From positions 33,482 through 97,481 of the forward strand of contig DASZBS010000066.1 of the NCBI GenBank assembly GCA_035943995.1: DNA of 64,000 nucleotides, written 5' to 3'. Below the pieces are notes generated by a model. That model saw nothing but the letters and a program-made list of their open reading frames with translations, did no database searches and was not told the origin of the DNA. Position numbers and translations under genes: made by a program. The DNA is from Vulcanimicrobium sp035943995 (lineage in GTDB: Bacteria; Vulcanimicrobiota; Vulcanimicrobiia; Vulcanimicrobiales; Vulcanimicrobiaceae). Positions 33,782 to 43,322 of the stretch are shown here, piece after piece (the stretch's first letter is position 1; every line of letters begins with the position of its first letter).

Positions 33782-34878
33782 CTCAGCGCGAACCGCCGTA
33801 CCGCGTCCTCGTTCCACCGCAGCCCCGTACCGGGCCGGTCGGCGGCGCGCAGCGTGCCGCCCGACGGCGCGATCGAGTCTTCGAGGATCGGCGACGCGAG
33901 GTCGAGCCATTCGAGATAACGCGCTGCCGGCGTCGCCGCGAGCAGATGCGCGCTGATCTCCGGGAAGAGGTGGCTCGAGATGCGGCGCCCGGTGGGCGCG
34001 GCGAGCGCGGCGGCGTCGAGCCAGCCGGTCACGCCGCCGATCTTCATCACGTCGAGCATCACTTCGTCGCACGCGTCCGCGGCGAGCGAGCGCGCCGCGT
34101 CGTTGGGTCCCCACCAGTTCTCGCCGATTTGAATCGGCGTGTCGAGCGCGCGCGCGACCATCGCGTGCGACGCATCGTCGTCCGCACGGCACGGCTCTTC
34201 GATCCAGCGCAAGCCGAACCGCTCCAGCAGCTTCCCGCGCCGGATCGCCTCGCCGCGATCCAGGCACTGGTTGTAATCCATCATGATCTCGCACGCCGGC
34301 CCGAGCGCCGTGCGCACCGCATCGACGAACCGCACGTCGGTCTCGGCGTCGGGCCAGCCGATCTTGAACTTCACCGCGGTAAAGCCGGCGGCCGCGCTGC
34401 GCCGCCCTTCGGTGACACCGTCCTCGGCGCTCATCATGCCGAGGCTGTCGTATGCCGCGAGCGCACGCGGTTCGGCGCCGAGCAGCACGCACAGCGGGAC
34501 GTCGTGCGCCACGGCGAGCGCGTCCCACGCCGCCATGTCGATGCCGGCCATCGCCATCCCGGTGAGCCCTTGCGGCCCGAGCAGACGGAAGCGCGCTTGC
34601 AGATGTGCGGTGATCGTGCGCGGCGCGAGCGGCAGCCCCGCGACGACCGGCGCAAGCTCATCGAGCAGCGCGAGCGTCGCGCGCAGCGCGAGCGTCGTGT
34701 AGCAGAAGAGGTACGCGCGCCCCGTGACGCCCGCGCTGGTCTCGAGATCGATCAGCACGAGCGGCGCGCTGGTCACCGCGCCGCCCGCGGTCAACAACGG
34801 CTTCGGAAGCGGCACGTTCACCGCGCGAGCGCGAAGCGCGCGCACGGTGTCGTTCGCGGCAGCGAGCGTCGTCGTCAT
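33778..34878 (-). CDS. Mandelate racemase / muconate lactonising enzyme family protein
   Basis: 366 residues from MTTTLAAAND. Enolase-superfamily barrel: K-x-K in AVKFKIGW, metal ligands Asp in EIMMDYNQ and Glu in WIEEPCRADD and IGENWWG, and His in SSHLFPEIS. The KxK plus His pair places it in the mandelate racemase subgroup, which removes a proton next to a carboxylate; the acid-sugar or aromatic substrate is unknown. Confidence 0.88.
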   Translation of the reverse strand: MTTTLAAANDTVRALRARAVNVPLPKPLLTAGGAVTSAPLVLIDLETSAGVTGRAYLFCYTTLALRATLALLDELAPVVAGLPLAPRTITAHLQARFRLLGPQGLTGMAMAGIDMAAWDALAVAHDVPLCVLLGAEPRALAAYDSLGMMSAEDGVTEGRRSAAAGFTAVKFKIGWPDAETDVRFVDAVRTALGPACEIMMDYNQCLDRGEAIRRGKLLERFGLRWIEEPCRADDDASHAMVARALDTPIQIGENWWGPNDAARSLAADACDEVMLDVMKIGGVTGWLDAAALAAPTGRRISSHLFPEISAHLLAATPAARYLEWLDLASPILEDSIAPSGGTLRAADRPGTGLRWNEDAVRRFALS

Positions 34879-34987
34879 CGGGTCACGCGGGCCTGGTCGG
34901 TGCGTAGCATAGGCAGAGCATAGCAGAAGCGGCCGGGTGCGGCACCACCGCCGAGAGACGGGAGGCCTGTTTGGGAAAGGGTCCGCT

Positions 34988-35185
34988 ATGAACGACGACT
35001 CCAAGCGGTGCGACAACCTCGCGTGCCTGTGCAAGGTCCCCCTGGCGGACGCGGTGTGCAGCCCGTACTGCGACTCCCCGGACGGGCGCGACCCCGCGAT
35101 CATCACCTGCGGGTGCGGGCACGCCGGTTGCAAGGCCGAGATCGACGAGCAGCTCCACGGCGGCATCGGCAGAGAAACGCTCTAG
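34988..35185 (+). CDS. Metallothionein-like protein
   Basis: 65 residues with nine cysteines: CDNLACLCKVPLADAVCSPY, then C in YCDSP, TCGCGHAGC. The CGCGHAGC ending is a hallmark of bacterial metallothioneins, which bind Zn, Cd or Cu. Cytoplasmic. Seven bases before the next small gene, so probably co-transcribed with it. Confidence 0.75.
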   Translation: MNDDSKRCDNLACLCKVPLADAVCSPYCDSPDGRDPAIITCGCGHAGCKAEIDEQLHGGIGRETL

Positions 35186-35191
35186 CACCGA

Positions 35192-35569
35192 ATGGCACGC
35201 CGCCCTGGGTTGAGCATCACCGATCTGCAGGAACAGATTTTCCAGCGCGAGGGCTTTCGCGTGTCGTTCGAGCGGCTCGGCGCGGGGAAGGACGAGCTGC
35301 CGCCGTACGACTTCCCCATCATGTCGCCCAACGGCTGGACCGTATCGGACTGGAAGCGTCTGCGGCTGGGCGCGTACGTGCTGCTGTTCCGCGGCGTCAC
35401 CGTGTACCGCGGCGACGACGAACCGATCGCGCGCGACATGAAGCTCGCGCACCTGCGCGACTCCTACTACAAAGCGCGGTACGGCACGCTGTCGCCGGAC
35501 GACGAGCGCCCCGACAACGTCGTCACGATCGACTCCGCACCGTCGAAACGGCGCGAGCGAAAGTCCTGA
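35192..35569 (+). CDS. Hypothetical protein
   Basis: 125 residues, no signal or membrane segment. Contains DLQEQIFQREGFRVSFERLG and WTVSDWKRLRLGAYVLLFRG, a mixed alpha/beta pattern, and a charged C-terminal tail. High GC third positions and its tight spacing after the metallothionein-like gene support it as real. No family recognised. Confidence 0.6.
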   Translation: MARRPGLSITDLQEQIFQREGFRVSFERLGAGKDELPPYDFPIMSPNGWTVSDWKRLRLGAYVLLFRGVTVYRGDDEPIARDMKLAHLRDSYYKARYGTLSPDDERPDNVVTIDSAPSKRRERKS

Positions 35570-35590
35570 GCGCGTCGCTGCACCGCGAGA

Positions 35591-37399
35591 TCACGGCGAG
35601 ACGAGCGCGCTCCACGACTTCGCCGCGCTCCGATGCGTGCGGAGCGCCGCCGCGGAGACGCGCGAGACGGCGCACTCGCTGACCGCGCCCGTGCGGCCGT
35701 GCAGAAACGCCGCCGCGCGCAGCACGACCGCCGTCCGCCCCACCGCGACGGTGAACGGCAGCCGATACGCCGGCGATGTAGCACGCGGCACCGTTCCGTC
35801 GGTCGTATACCGCACGACGGCGCCGTCGAGCGGCACGCTCAACGAGACGGTCACCGCGGTCGCAGCCGTCCACGCGCGCACGGATTGCACGTGCCCCGGG
35901 ACGGATTCGAACACCGTCCGGCCGCCCGTGAGCGCGAACGCCGCGTTCGGGATGCGGAACGCGTACCCGTGCGCGTCGAGCCACGCGAGCTGCGCGGGCA
36001 GCCGCGCGAGGAACGAGGCCCAGCTCTTGCGCGAGCGCGGCGTCCAGGCGTTCTCCGCGAGCGCGAGCTCGCGCGGAAGCGTCATGAAGAAGAGGTGATC
36101 CGGCGTCGCGATGCGCTCGGTCCAGACGTTCGCTTGCGTGCCGATCACGTGTGCGGCCGCGGCGGCGTCGAGCCCGCGCGGCATCACGCCGTGGTCGTAG
36201 ACTTGTTCCAGCGTCGCGACGTGCGGGCTGCCGCGCGGTTCCTGCGCCGGATCGCCTTGCACGGCGTCGAAATGAAGCGCACCGGTCGCGTCGACGACGT
36301 CGTTGCCGCGTTGCGCGGCCGCGGCCGCGCGCTTCGATGAGGTCCAGACCGTCAGAAGCGCCCGCGGCCAGAGTTGCGGCGTGAGGATGTCGTCCCAGCC
36401 GGCGAACCGCCGCCCGCGCGATTCGACGAAACGCTCGACGTCATGCGTGAACCGCGGTTGCGCCGTGAGCGCGGGCGGGGGAACCTCGTCGCCGCCCGCG
36501 TGCAGGTACGGCGACGGAAATTCCGCCGCCGCTTCGGCCAGCACGTTGCGCGCGAAGGCGAGGCCGTCCGCGTTCATGCACAGCGTCTCGTGCGCGCACG
36601 CGAGCTTCGGGTACGCGCGCAGTGCCGCGCCGGCGTGCCCCGGCAGATCGATCTCCGGCACCACCGTGACGTAGCGGCGCGCCGCGTACGCCACGATTCG
36701 GCGCACGTCGTCGCGCGAGTAATGCAGCGTCCCGGCGGTGAGCGCCGGATACCGGCTGCTCTCCAACCGCCACGCCTGGTCGTCGGTGAGATGCCATTGA
36801 AAGACGTTGAGCTTGTAGCGCGCGGCGACGGCGATGTAGCGCTCGATCACCGGCACGGGGAAAAAATGCCGCGCAACGTCGAGATGAATGCCGCGCCACC
36901 GGTACGCGGGCCGGTCCACGATCGAAACGGCGCGCGACGCCAAGCGCCCGCCGGATCCAGCCGAGATCTGCTCGAGCGTCTGCAACGCGTAGAACAAGCC
37001 GTGGGGTGTCTGCGCCACGATGGTGATCTCGCTGCGCGACACGGCGAGCGCGTAGCCCTCGAGGCCCGTGGGCGAACCGGGGGCGCCGGGGATGTTGATC
37101 GTGACCTCGGCGCCCGTTCGGCCGCCGACGATGCTCACCGCGACGCCGTTCGCGCGGAGATATGCACGGAGCATCTCGGCGCCGCCGCGTTCGTCCGGGG
37201 TCGACGCGCGAATCCGCACGCGCGAAGGCCACGTAAACGCGTCGTCGTTCACCTGAAGGTACAATGGCTGCGGGACCACCGCCGCCGCCGGCAGCGCGCC
37301 GCCGGTGCGCTGTGCCGGTACGCTCGCGCGCGCGGTCGCGCAGCCGGCGAGCAGCACGATCAAACCGCCGGCGACGATCGACCGCGCGCGCGTCCACAT
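35591..37399 (-). CDS. Beta-N-acetylhexosaminidase, GH20, lipoprotein
   Basis: 602 residues from MWTRARSIVAG. Lipobox LAGC with Cys20 makes it an envelope lipoprotein. GH20 N-terminal domain ~45-155, catalytic barrel ~165-480 with WRGIHLDVARHFF, FQWHLTDDQAW and the catalytic HAGGDE at 300-305 (Asp304-Glu305). A C-terminal beta-domain follows. It removes terminal GlcNAc/GalNAc from chitin fragments, peptidoglycan or glycans. Divergent from the molybdopterin enzyme gene, 88 bases apart. Confidence 0.93.
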   Translation of the reverse strand: MWTRARSIVAGGLIVLLAGCATARASVPAQRTGGALPAAAVVPQPLYLQVNDDAFTWPSRVRIRASTPDERGGAEMLRAYLRANGVAVSIVGGRTGAEVTINIPGAPGSPTGLEGYALAVSRSEITIVAQTPHGLFYALQTLEQISAGSGGRLASRAVSIVDRPAYRWRGIHLDVARHFFPVPVIERYIAVAARYKLNVFQWHLTDDQAWRLESSRYPALTAGTLHYSRDDVRRIVAYAARRYVTVVPEIDLPGHAGAALRAYPKLACAHETLCMNADGLAFARNVLAEAAAEFPSPYLHAGGDEVPPPALTAQPRFTHDVERFVESRGRRFAGWDDILTPQLWPRALLTVWTSSKRAAAAAQRGNDVVDATGALHFDAVQGDPAQEPRGSPHVATLEQVYDHGVMPRGLDAAAAAHVIGTQANVWTERIATPDHLFFMTLPRELALAENAWTPRSRKSWASFLARLPAQLAWLDAHGYAFRIPNAAFALTGGRTVFESVPGHVQSVRAWTAATAVTVSLSVPLDGAVVRYTTDGTVPRATSPAYRLPFTVAVGRTAVVLRAAAFLHGRTGAVSECAVSRVSAAALRTHRSAAKSWSALVSP

Positions 37400-37487
37400 C
37401 GAGCGCGACTTACCCGAAAGCCGCCGGAACCTTCGTGGCGGCGCTCCCGCCGCCGGAGAAGGTCCTTCCCGCCGCGAAGTCGTGCGA

Positions 37488-39614
37488 ATGACGGCGATTC
37501 GGGACGGCAAGCACTTCCGCGCGTGCAACCTGTGCGAGGCGATCTGCGGCCTGGAGATCACGGTCGCGAACGGCGCGATCACCGACCTGCGCGGCGACCC
37601 GCTCGACCCGCTCTCGCACGGCCACGTCTGCCCCAAGGGCAACGCGCTGATCGACCTCCACGCCGACCCGGACCGCCTCAAGATGCCGGTCCGGCGCACC
37701 GGCGACCGCTGGGAGCCGATCGGTTGGGACGAAGCGTACAACCTCGTCGTCGAGCGCCTGAAGGCCGTCGTCGCCGAGCACGGCGACGACGCCGTCGCGA
37801 TCTACCTCGGCAACCCCAACGTGCACAACAGCGGCACGACGCTGAGCGCGGGCGGCTTCTTGCGCGCGTTCCGCACCCGCAACCGTTTCAGCGCGACGAG
37901 CGTCGACCAGTTGCCGCATCACCGCGCCGCCGTCGAGATGTTCGGCCACCCGCTGATGCTGCCGATCCCGGACGTCGACCGCACCGATTATTTCCTCGTC
38001 ATGGGCGCGAACCCGCTGGCTTCGAACGGCAGCATCATGACCGCGCCCGGCATGCGCTCGCGAATCAAAGCCGTGCAAGCGCGCGGCGGACGCGTCGTCG
38101 TCATCGACCCGCGCCGCACCGAGACGGCCGACATCGCCGACGAGCACCATTTCGTGCGCCCGGGCGCCGACGCGCTGCTCTTGCTGGCGATCGTCGACGC
38201 GATCTTCGAATCCGGCGCCGCCGATCTCGGCCGGCTCGCCGCGTTCACCGACGGCTTCGACGAGCTGCGCGCCGCGGCGCGCGCGTTCCCGGCGCAGCGT
38301 GTTGCAGAGCGCACCGGGATCGCGGAACACACGATCCGCCGCATCGCGCAAGAGTTCGCCGCCGCCGAGCACGCGGTCGCATACGGCCGCATCGGCTTGT
38401 CGACGCAGTCGTTCGGCGGCCTCTGCCAATGGCTGGTCAACGCGCTCAACGCGATCACCGGCAACCTCGACGAACCGGGCGGGATGATGTGGCCGCGCCC
38501 GGCGTTCGACCTGCTGCAGCAAGCCGAACGCGGCACGGCGTACGCGGGCCGCTGGCGGTCGCGCGTGCGCGATCTGCCGGAGTTCGACGGCGAGTTCCCC
38601 GTCGCGACGATGGCGGACGAGATGCTCACCCCCGGCCCCGGCCAAGTGCGCGCGCTCATCACCGTCGCGGGCAACCCCGTGCTGTCGACGCCGAACGGCA
38701 CCAAGCTCGACACCGCGCTGAGCAAGCTCGACTTCATCGTCTGCGTCGATCCGTACGTAAACGAGACCACCCGCCACGCCGACGTGATCCTGCCGCCGGC
38801 GACCGGCCTGGAAGTCGAGCACTACGACGTGATCTTCCACCACTTCGCGGTGCGCAACACCGCGCGCTATAGCGAAGCGCTGTTCGACATCGCGCCGGAG
38901 CAGCGCTACGACTGGCAGATCTTCGAGGCGCTGCGCCTGCGCATGACGGGCAAATCCGGCAAGAGCCCGCGCGAACGCCTCGACGCCGGCCTGCAAGCGG
39001 GCCCGTACCACACGAGCCTGGACGAGCTGCACGAACACCCGCACGGGATCGACTACGGCCCGATGCAACCGTGCTTACCGGACCGCCTGTTCACCGCCGA
39101 CGCCCGCGTGAAGCTCACCCCGCCGGCATTCGTCGCCGACCTCGCGCGCTTGGAAACGGAGCTCGCCGCACCGATCGCGGAGCTCGTGCTGATCGGCCGC
39201 CGCCAACTCCGCAGCAACAACTCCTGGATGCACAACGCACCGCGCCTGATGCGCGGCCCGGACCGCTGCACGCTGATGATCAACCCCCACGACGCGCAAG
39301 CACGCGGCATCGCAACGGGCGACAGCGTGGAGATCCGCTCCGCCGTCGGCGCGATAACCGTGCCGGCCGAGTTGACCGACGCGCTGATGCCGGGCGTCGT
39401 CAGCTTACCGCACGGCTTCGGCCATGCGCGCGCAGGCGTGGGTCAAACGCTCGCGGCGCAAAAACCGGGCGCCAGCCTCAACGACCTCACCGACCCCGCC
39501 CGTCTCGACGACCTCACGGGCAACGCGGCCCTGAGCGGAGTTCCCGTCGAAGTACGCCGCGCTTCTGCCGGAGCCGTCACCGCCAAACGGGCGGAGCCTG
39601 CCATGTCATCCTGA
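37488..39614 (+). CDS. Molybdopterin oxidoreductase (bis-MGD family)
   Basis: 708 residues (an in-frame GTG two codons earlier is possible). 4Fe-4S ligands C13-x2-C16-x3-C20 and a later Cys in HVCPKGNAL. The catalytic subunit fold of the DMSO-reductase family follows, with VVVIDPRRTETADIADEHHF, GNLDEPGGMM and C-terminal dinucleotide-binding RSNNSWMHNAPRL. No Tat signal, so cytoplasmic; no small subunit or membrane partner beside it. Substrate unknown (formate-dehydrogenase-like or thiosulfate-reductase-like). The moa/moeB genes further on could supply cofactor. Confidence 0.88.
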   Translation: MTAIRDGKHFRACNLCEAICGLEITVANGAITDLRGDPLDPLSHGHVCPKGNALIDLHADPDRLKMPVRRTGDRWEPIGWDEAYNLVVERLKAVVAEHGDDAVAIYLGNPNVHNSGTTLSAGGFLRAFRTRNRFSATSVDQLPHHRAAVEMFGHPLMLPIPDVDRTDYFLVMGANPLASNGSIMTAPGMRSRIKAVQARGGRVVVIDPRRTETADIADEHHFVRPGADALLLLAIVDAIFESGAADLGRLAAFTDGFDELRAAARAFPAQRVAERTGIAEHTIRRIAQEFAAAEHAVAYGRIGLSTQSFGGLCQWLVNALNAITGNLDEPGGMMWPRPAFDLLQQAERGTAYAGRWRSRVRDLPEFDGEFPVATMADEMLTPGPGQVRALITVAGNPVLSTPNGTKLDTALSKLDFIVCVDPYVNETTRHADVILPPATGLEVEHYDVIFHHFAVRNTARYSEALFDIAPEQRYDWQIFEALRLRMTGKSGKSPRERLDAGLQAGPYHTSLDELHEHPHGIDYGPMQPCLPDRLFTADARVKLTPPAFVADLARLETELAAPIAELVLIGRRQLRSNNSWMHNAPRLMRGPDRCTLMINPHDAQARGIATGDSVEIRSAVGAITVPAELTDALMPGVVSLPHGFGHARAGVGQTLAAQKPGASLNDLTDPARLDDLTGNAALSGVPVEVRRASAGAVTAKRAEPAMSS

Positions 39615-39689
39615 GCGCCGCAGCTTGAGCACTGAACACTCACGACGCTGGAGTGCTGGACGCCCGAGCTCGACGCCTACCGCGAATGG

Positions 39690-40136
39690 TCAGTTCGAGC
39701 ACGCCAGCGCGGGCAGCGAATTCGTGCGCGCCGTTTCTTCGATCTCGAACGACCAGCCGCCGGCGAGGAGCAGGAGCGCGAGCACGCCGATCACGGGAAC
39801 GCTGAGCACGCGCCGTGCATTACCCTGCTGCAACATCGCGGCCGGGATCAGCACGACAAGAAATGCCAAGAGCGCGAACTGCAAGCCGGACGAGTACAGC
39901 CCCAGTGGTGCTGCGATGAGGGCGCGCACGGGCAGCGTGCGCAGGTCCGCGGGGGACGCGATCAGCGGCTCGGGCGGAATCGGCACGCAATACACGGTGT
40001 GATGACGGTCGAAGTCGGGTGTCACGGCGCGTAGGCCCAGGCCGGCGCCGATCGACCACGCCAGCGTGAGCACCGTCACCGGCCCCCACACGCGGCCCCA
40101 CCACAACGCCCGCCAACGCAGCACGAACGAGTCCAT
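39690..40136 (-). CDS. Small membrane protein, hypothetical
   Basis: 148 residues with four hydrophobic segments at about 15-37, 68-85, 83-102 and 112-130. No domain recognised. It starts ~40 bases from the end of the prolyl oligopeptidase gene, in the same direction, and may be the last gene of that operon. Confidence 0.7.
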   Translation of the reverse strand: MDSFVLRWRALWWGRVWGPVTVLTLAWSIGAGLGLRAVTPDFDRHHTVYCVPIPPEPLIASPADLRTLPVRALIAAPLGLYSSGLQFALLAFLVVLIPAAMLQQGNARRVLSVPVIGVLALLLLAGGWSFEIEETARTNSLPALACSN

Positions 40137-40178
40137 GGCTGCATTGTATCACCGCGCCGGCGGGCGATTTCGACGAGG

Positions 40179-42299
40179 CTACAGCGACGGCGTGAAGTTC
40201 AGGTTTTTCACCAAGAACGCAAACCTGTCCGCGACCTCGTCGACGATCTTCTCGGTGGGACGGCCCGCGCCGTGGCCGGCCTTTGATTCCACCCGCAGCA
40301 GCACCGGTGCGTCGCCGGCTTGCGCGTGCTGGAGTGCCGCCGCAAACTTGAACGAGTGCGCCGGGAACACTCGGTCGTCGTGGTCCGACGTCATCACCAG
40401 CGTCGGCGGATACTGCGTGCCGTCCTTCACGTTGTGGTACGGAGAGTACGCGTACAAGTATTTGAACTGATCCGCCGACGCGTCCGCCGAGCCGTAGTCG
40501 GTGACCCAGGCCTTGCCGACGGTAAACTTCTGGAAGCGCAGCATGTCGAGCACGCCCACTTCCGGGATCGCCGCGCCGAACAGGTCCGGCCGTTCGGTGA
40601 TCGCGGCGCCGACCAGCAAGCCGCCGTTGGAACCGCCGTTCGCCGCCAGCTTCGGCGTGGAGGTAATCTTCTTGTCGATCAGCATCTGGGCCGCCGCGAT
40701 GAAGTCGTCGAACACGTGCTGCTTGTTGGCGAGCCGGCCGGCGTCGTGCCATGCGTCGCCGTACTCGGCGCCGCCGCGCAGCGTCGCGACCGCGTACGCG
40801 CCGCCCATCTGCAGCCACAGCGCGGTCGCCGTGGAGAAGCCCGGCGTGATCGAGACGTTGAACCCGCCGTAGCCGTACAGAATCGTGGGCGTCGAGCCGT
40901 CCAGCGGCATGTCCTTGCGGTGCGTCACGAACACCGGGACGCGCGTGCCGTCCTTGGACGTCGTGAAGATCTGCTCGGTGACGAACGCGCTGGGGTCGAA
41001 CGCGATCTTCGGCCGAATCGCGACCGTGCTCTTGCCGGTCTGCGTGTCGTAGCGGTAGATCGTGTTCGGGAACGTGTAAGACGCGAACCCGTAGTACACG
41101 ATGCGGTCGGCGCGATGCCCGCCCGGCTGCCCGCCGCTGCCGATCCCGGGCAGGTCGATCGCGCCCACCTGCTTGCCGTCGAGCGCGTAGATCTTCACCA
41201 CCGAGTGCGCGTCGTGCAAGTACGACACGTAGAAGCGGTTGCCCAGCAGCGACACGCCCTCCATCGCATCGGCCGACTGCGGGACGATGTCGTGCAGCGT
41301 GTGCGATGCGTCGTTGAGGTCCAGCCACGTCAGGCGCCCGCGGGGCGCGTTCAGGTTCGTCTGAACGTACACGCGCGAGCCGTCGTCCCCGACCGGCCCG
41401 TAATTCACGTTCGGATCGAGCGCGAAGACCTGCCTGAGCGCCGACTCCGGCTCGGCGGCGCGCTTCCACGAGAAGCTGTTGCCGTCGCCCTTGGACAGAT
41501 ACATGTAGTCGTAGCGCTGATCTTCGGTGCGGCCGATGCTGATGAACTGATCCGGCTGCGCCGTGTACACCAGCCGGTCCGCGGACTGCTGCGTCCCCAG
41601 CTTGTGAAAGTACAGCTTCTCCGCGCCGAGCGCGCTCAGCGTCGCGTTGCCGGCGCCGGGCTTGGGCGGGTCGTACGCTTCGTAATAAAAGCCGTCGTTG
41701 CCGGTCCATGCCGCGCCGGAGAACTTGCTCCACTGGATGACGTCCGGCCGGTCGCGCCCCGTCGCGACGTCCTTGACGTGCCACGTCTGCCAATCGGCGC
41801 CCGACGACTGCGTCGCGTACGCCATCAAGCTCCCGTCGTGCGTGAACGACCGCCCGGCCAACGCAACGGTCCCGTCCGCGGCGAGCGTGTTCGGATCGAG
41901 CAGCACGCGCGGCGTCCCGTTCTCGCCGCGCCGCACGTACAGCACGCTCTGGTTCTGCAGACCGGTGTTGCGCGAGAAGAACCACCACTGCCCTTGATGG
42001 TACGGCGCGCTGACTTTCTGATAGTCGATCAGCTTGCGGTACGTGTCGCGGATCGCGGTGCGCTGCGGGATCGCATCGAGATACGCGCGCGTCAAATCAC
42101 CTTCGGCCTTCACCCAACTCGTGGTCTGCGGCGCGTCGACGTCCTCCATCCAGCGGTACGGATCGGCGACGGCCGTACCGAAAAAGTTGTCGGATACCGC
42201 GCCGCGCGGCGCGGGCGGGTACGCGAGCTTGGCACCGGCCGCCAGCACGGGACACGCAGCAAGCAGCACCGCCGCGATGGTGAAGGAGAGACGTCGCAT
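40179..42299 (-). CDS. Secreted prolyl oligopeptidase, family S9A
   Basis: 706 residues from MRRLSFTIAAVLL, with a signal peptide. N-terminal DPYRWMEDVDAPQ is diagnostic of S9A; a seven-bladed propeller covers ~90-430; the hydrolase domain has the serine nucleophile in AANGGSNGGLL, the Asp in MTSDHDDRVFP and the His in SKAGHGAGRP. It cleaves short peptides after proline in the periplasm. Directly follows (33 bases) or shares a transcript with the DUF2249-Crp regulator on the same strand. Confidence 0.95.
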   Translation of the reverse strand: MRRLSFTIAAVLLAACPVLAAGAKLAYPPAPRGAVSDNFFGTAVADPYRWMEDVDAPQTTSWVKAEGDLTRAYLDAIPQRTAIRDTYRKLIDYQKVSAPYHQGQWWFFSRNTGLQNQSVLYVRRGENGTPRVLLDPNTLAADGTVALAGRSFTHDGSLMAYATQSSGADWQTWHVKDVATGRDRPDVIQWSKFSGAAWTGNDGFYYEAYDPPKPGAGNATLSALGAEKLYFHKLGTQQSADRLVYTAQPDQFISIGRTEDQRYDYMYLSKGDGNSFSWKRAAEPESALRQVFALDPNVNYGPVGDDGSRVYVQTNLNAPRGRLTWLDLNDASHTLHDIVPQSADAMEGVSLLGNRFYVSYLHDAHSVVKIYALDGKQVGAIDLPGIGSGGQPGGHRADRIVYYGFASYTFPNTIYRYDTQTGKSTVAIRPKIAFDPSAFVTEQIFTTSKDGTRVPVFVTHRKDMPLDGSTPTILYGYGGFNVSITPGFSTATALWLQMGGAYAVATLRGGAEYGDAWHDAGRLANKQHVFDDFIAAAQMLIDKKITSTPKLAANGGSNGGLLVGAAITERPDLFGAAIPEVGVLDMLRFQKFTVGKAWVTDYGSADASADQFKYLYAYSPYHNVKDGTQYPPTLVMTSDHDDRVFPAHSFKFAAALQHAQAGDAPVLLRVESKAGHGAGRPTEKIVDEVADRFAFLVKNLNFTPSL

Positions 42300-42318
42300 C
42301 GGACGTCTCTTCTCCGTA

Positions 42319-43266
42319 TTAAACCGGAGGCGCCTGCACCCCGTGCGCAAAGGCTTCCAAACGCATCCGGTCGATCGAGCGGACGCGCCCGCGGTCGAGT
42401 TGGACCGCCGCCGCGTTCTTGAGCCGGATCAGCGCTCGCGCGGCCATGTCGCGCACGGTGCCGGCGGCTGCGGCGATTTGCGCCTGCGACAGGTTCTCGA
42501 CGCCCGGCAACCCAGGCGTCATCCCGGTCGTCGCGGGCGCGTAGGACATCAAGAACTTCGCGACGCGCTGCAGCACGTGCGCGAACGCCAGGTCGGCGAT
42601 GGTGTCGATCGAGCGGCGGCGCGCTTGCGACGACGCGGCGAGAAATCCCAGCGCGAGCTCGCTGTCGTTGCGCACCGCGTGCAGCACGGCTTCCGACGGA
42701 ACCAGCACGATCGTGCAATCGGTGAGCGATTCGGCGCGCGTCGTCGCGCCGCCACCGTCGAACGTGCCCGACTCGTTGAGCGGGTCGTGCGTGAGGCGCT
42801 CGCCGAGCGCGTGCGTCTTGCCGTCGGGCGAGAGCAGCGTGTACACGACTTTGCCGCTGCGCACGAACCCGAGGTACGGCCAGATCTCGCCTTCGTCGAA
42901 GATCGTCTCGCCCGTGCGGTACGAGCGCTCCGTCGCGACGGTCGACAGATCGTTGATCGTCGACTGCTTGGCGTTGGCGAACGGTGCGGTGTGCGACAAG
43001 AACGTCGCCGTGTCGGCGCGCTCGTCGATGCGCTCGAGCCGGATCGTCCACCGCCCGCTGCCCAGGTTGCGCGAGTCCCACGAGAAGCGGCCGGGCCGGT
43101 ACTGCTGGAACTCGTTGCGCAGCGAGCGGGGATCGCTCTCCTCGGTGAGCTCCAGGATGCCGCCGACCGGCAGCTTATCGAACGTTTCGAAGATTCGCGT
43201 GCTGCGGTTTTGCGCGGGAAGGGTGCGCGCGTCGATGGTGGCGGACGGCGCCCGGCTCGTTGGCAT
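42319..43266 (-). CDS. DUF2249-Crp/Fnr fusion regulator
   Basis: 315 residues. N-terminal DUF2249 (~20-85: IFETFDKLPVGGILELTEES, GSGRWTIRLERI), then a cyclic-nucleotide-binding fold (~100-220: TGETIFDEGEIWPYLGFVRS) and a winged helix (~225-300: SQAQIAAAAGTVRDMAARAL). DUF2249 alone is often found near NO/nitrite genes, so a redox- or NO-linked signal is conceivable. It is divergent from the TlpA-like gene. Confidence 0.8.
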   Translation of the reverse strand: MPTSRAPSATIDARTLPAQNRSTRIFETFDKLPVGGILELTEESDPRSLRNEFQQYRPGRFSWDSRNLGSGRWTIRLERIDERADTATFLSHTAPFANAKQSTINDLSTVATERSYRTGETIFDEGEIWPYLGFVRSGKVVYTLLSPDGKTHALGERLTHDPLNESGTFDGGGATTRAESLTDCTIVLVPSEAVLHAVRNDSELALGFLAASSQARRRSIDTIADLAFAHVLQRVAKFLMSYAPATTGMTPGLPGVENLSQAQIAAAAGTVRDMAARALIRLKNAAAVQLDRGRVRSIDRMRLEAFAHGVQAPPV

Positions 43267-43322
43267 CGTGCGTGGGATGCGGTCGCAGGGGGCGCTTTCC
43301 CTGCGGCGGAACCGGCGGAGCG

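Noticed and set aside
36374..38872. 832-codon plus-strand open frame across the GH20 and molybdopterin genes
   Set aside because: It crosses two well-supported genes in other frames and its translation is Arg-rich with no domain; a shadow of high GC.
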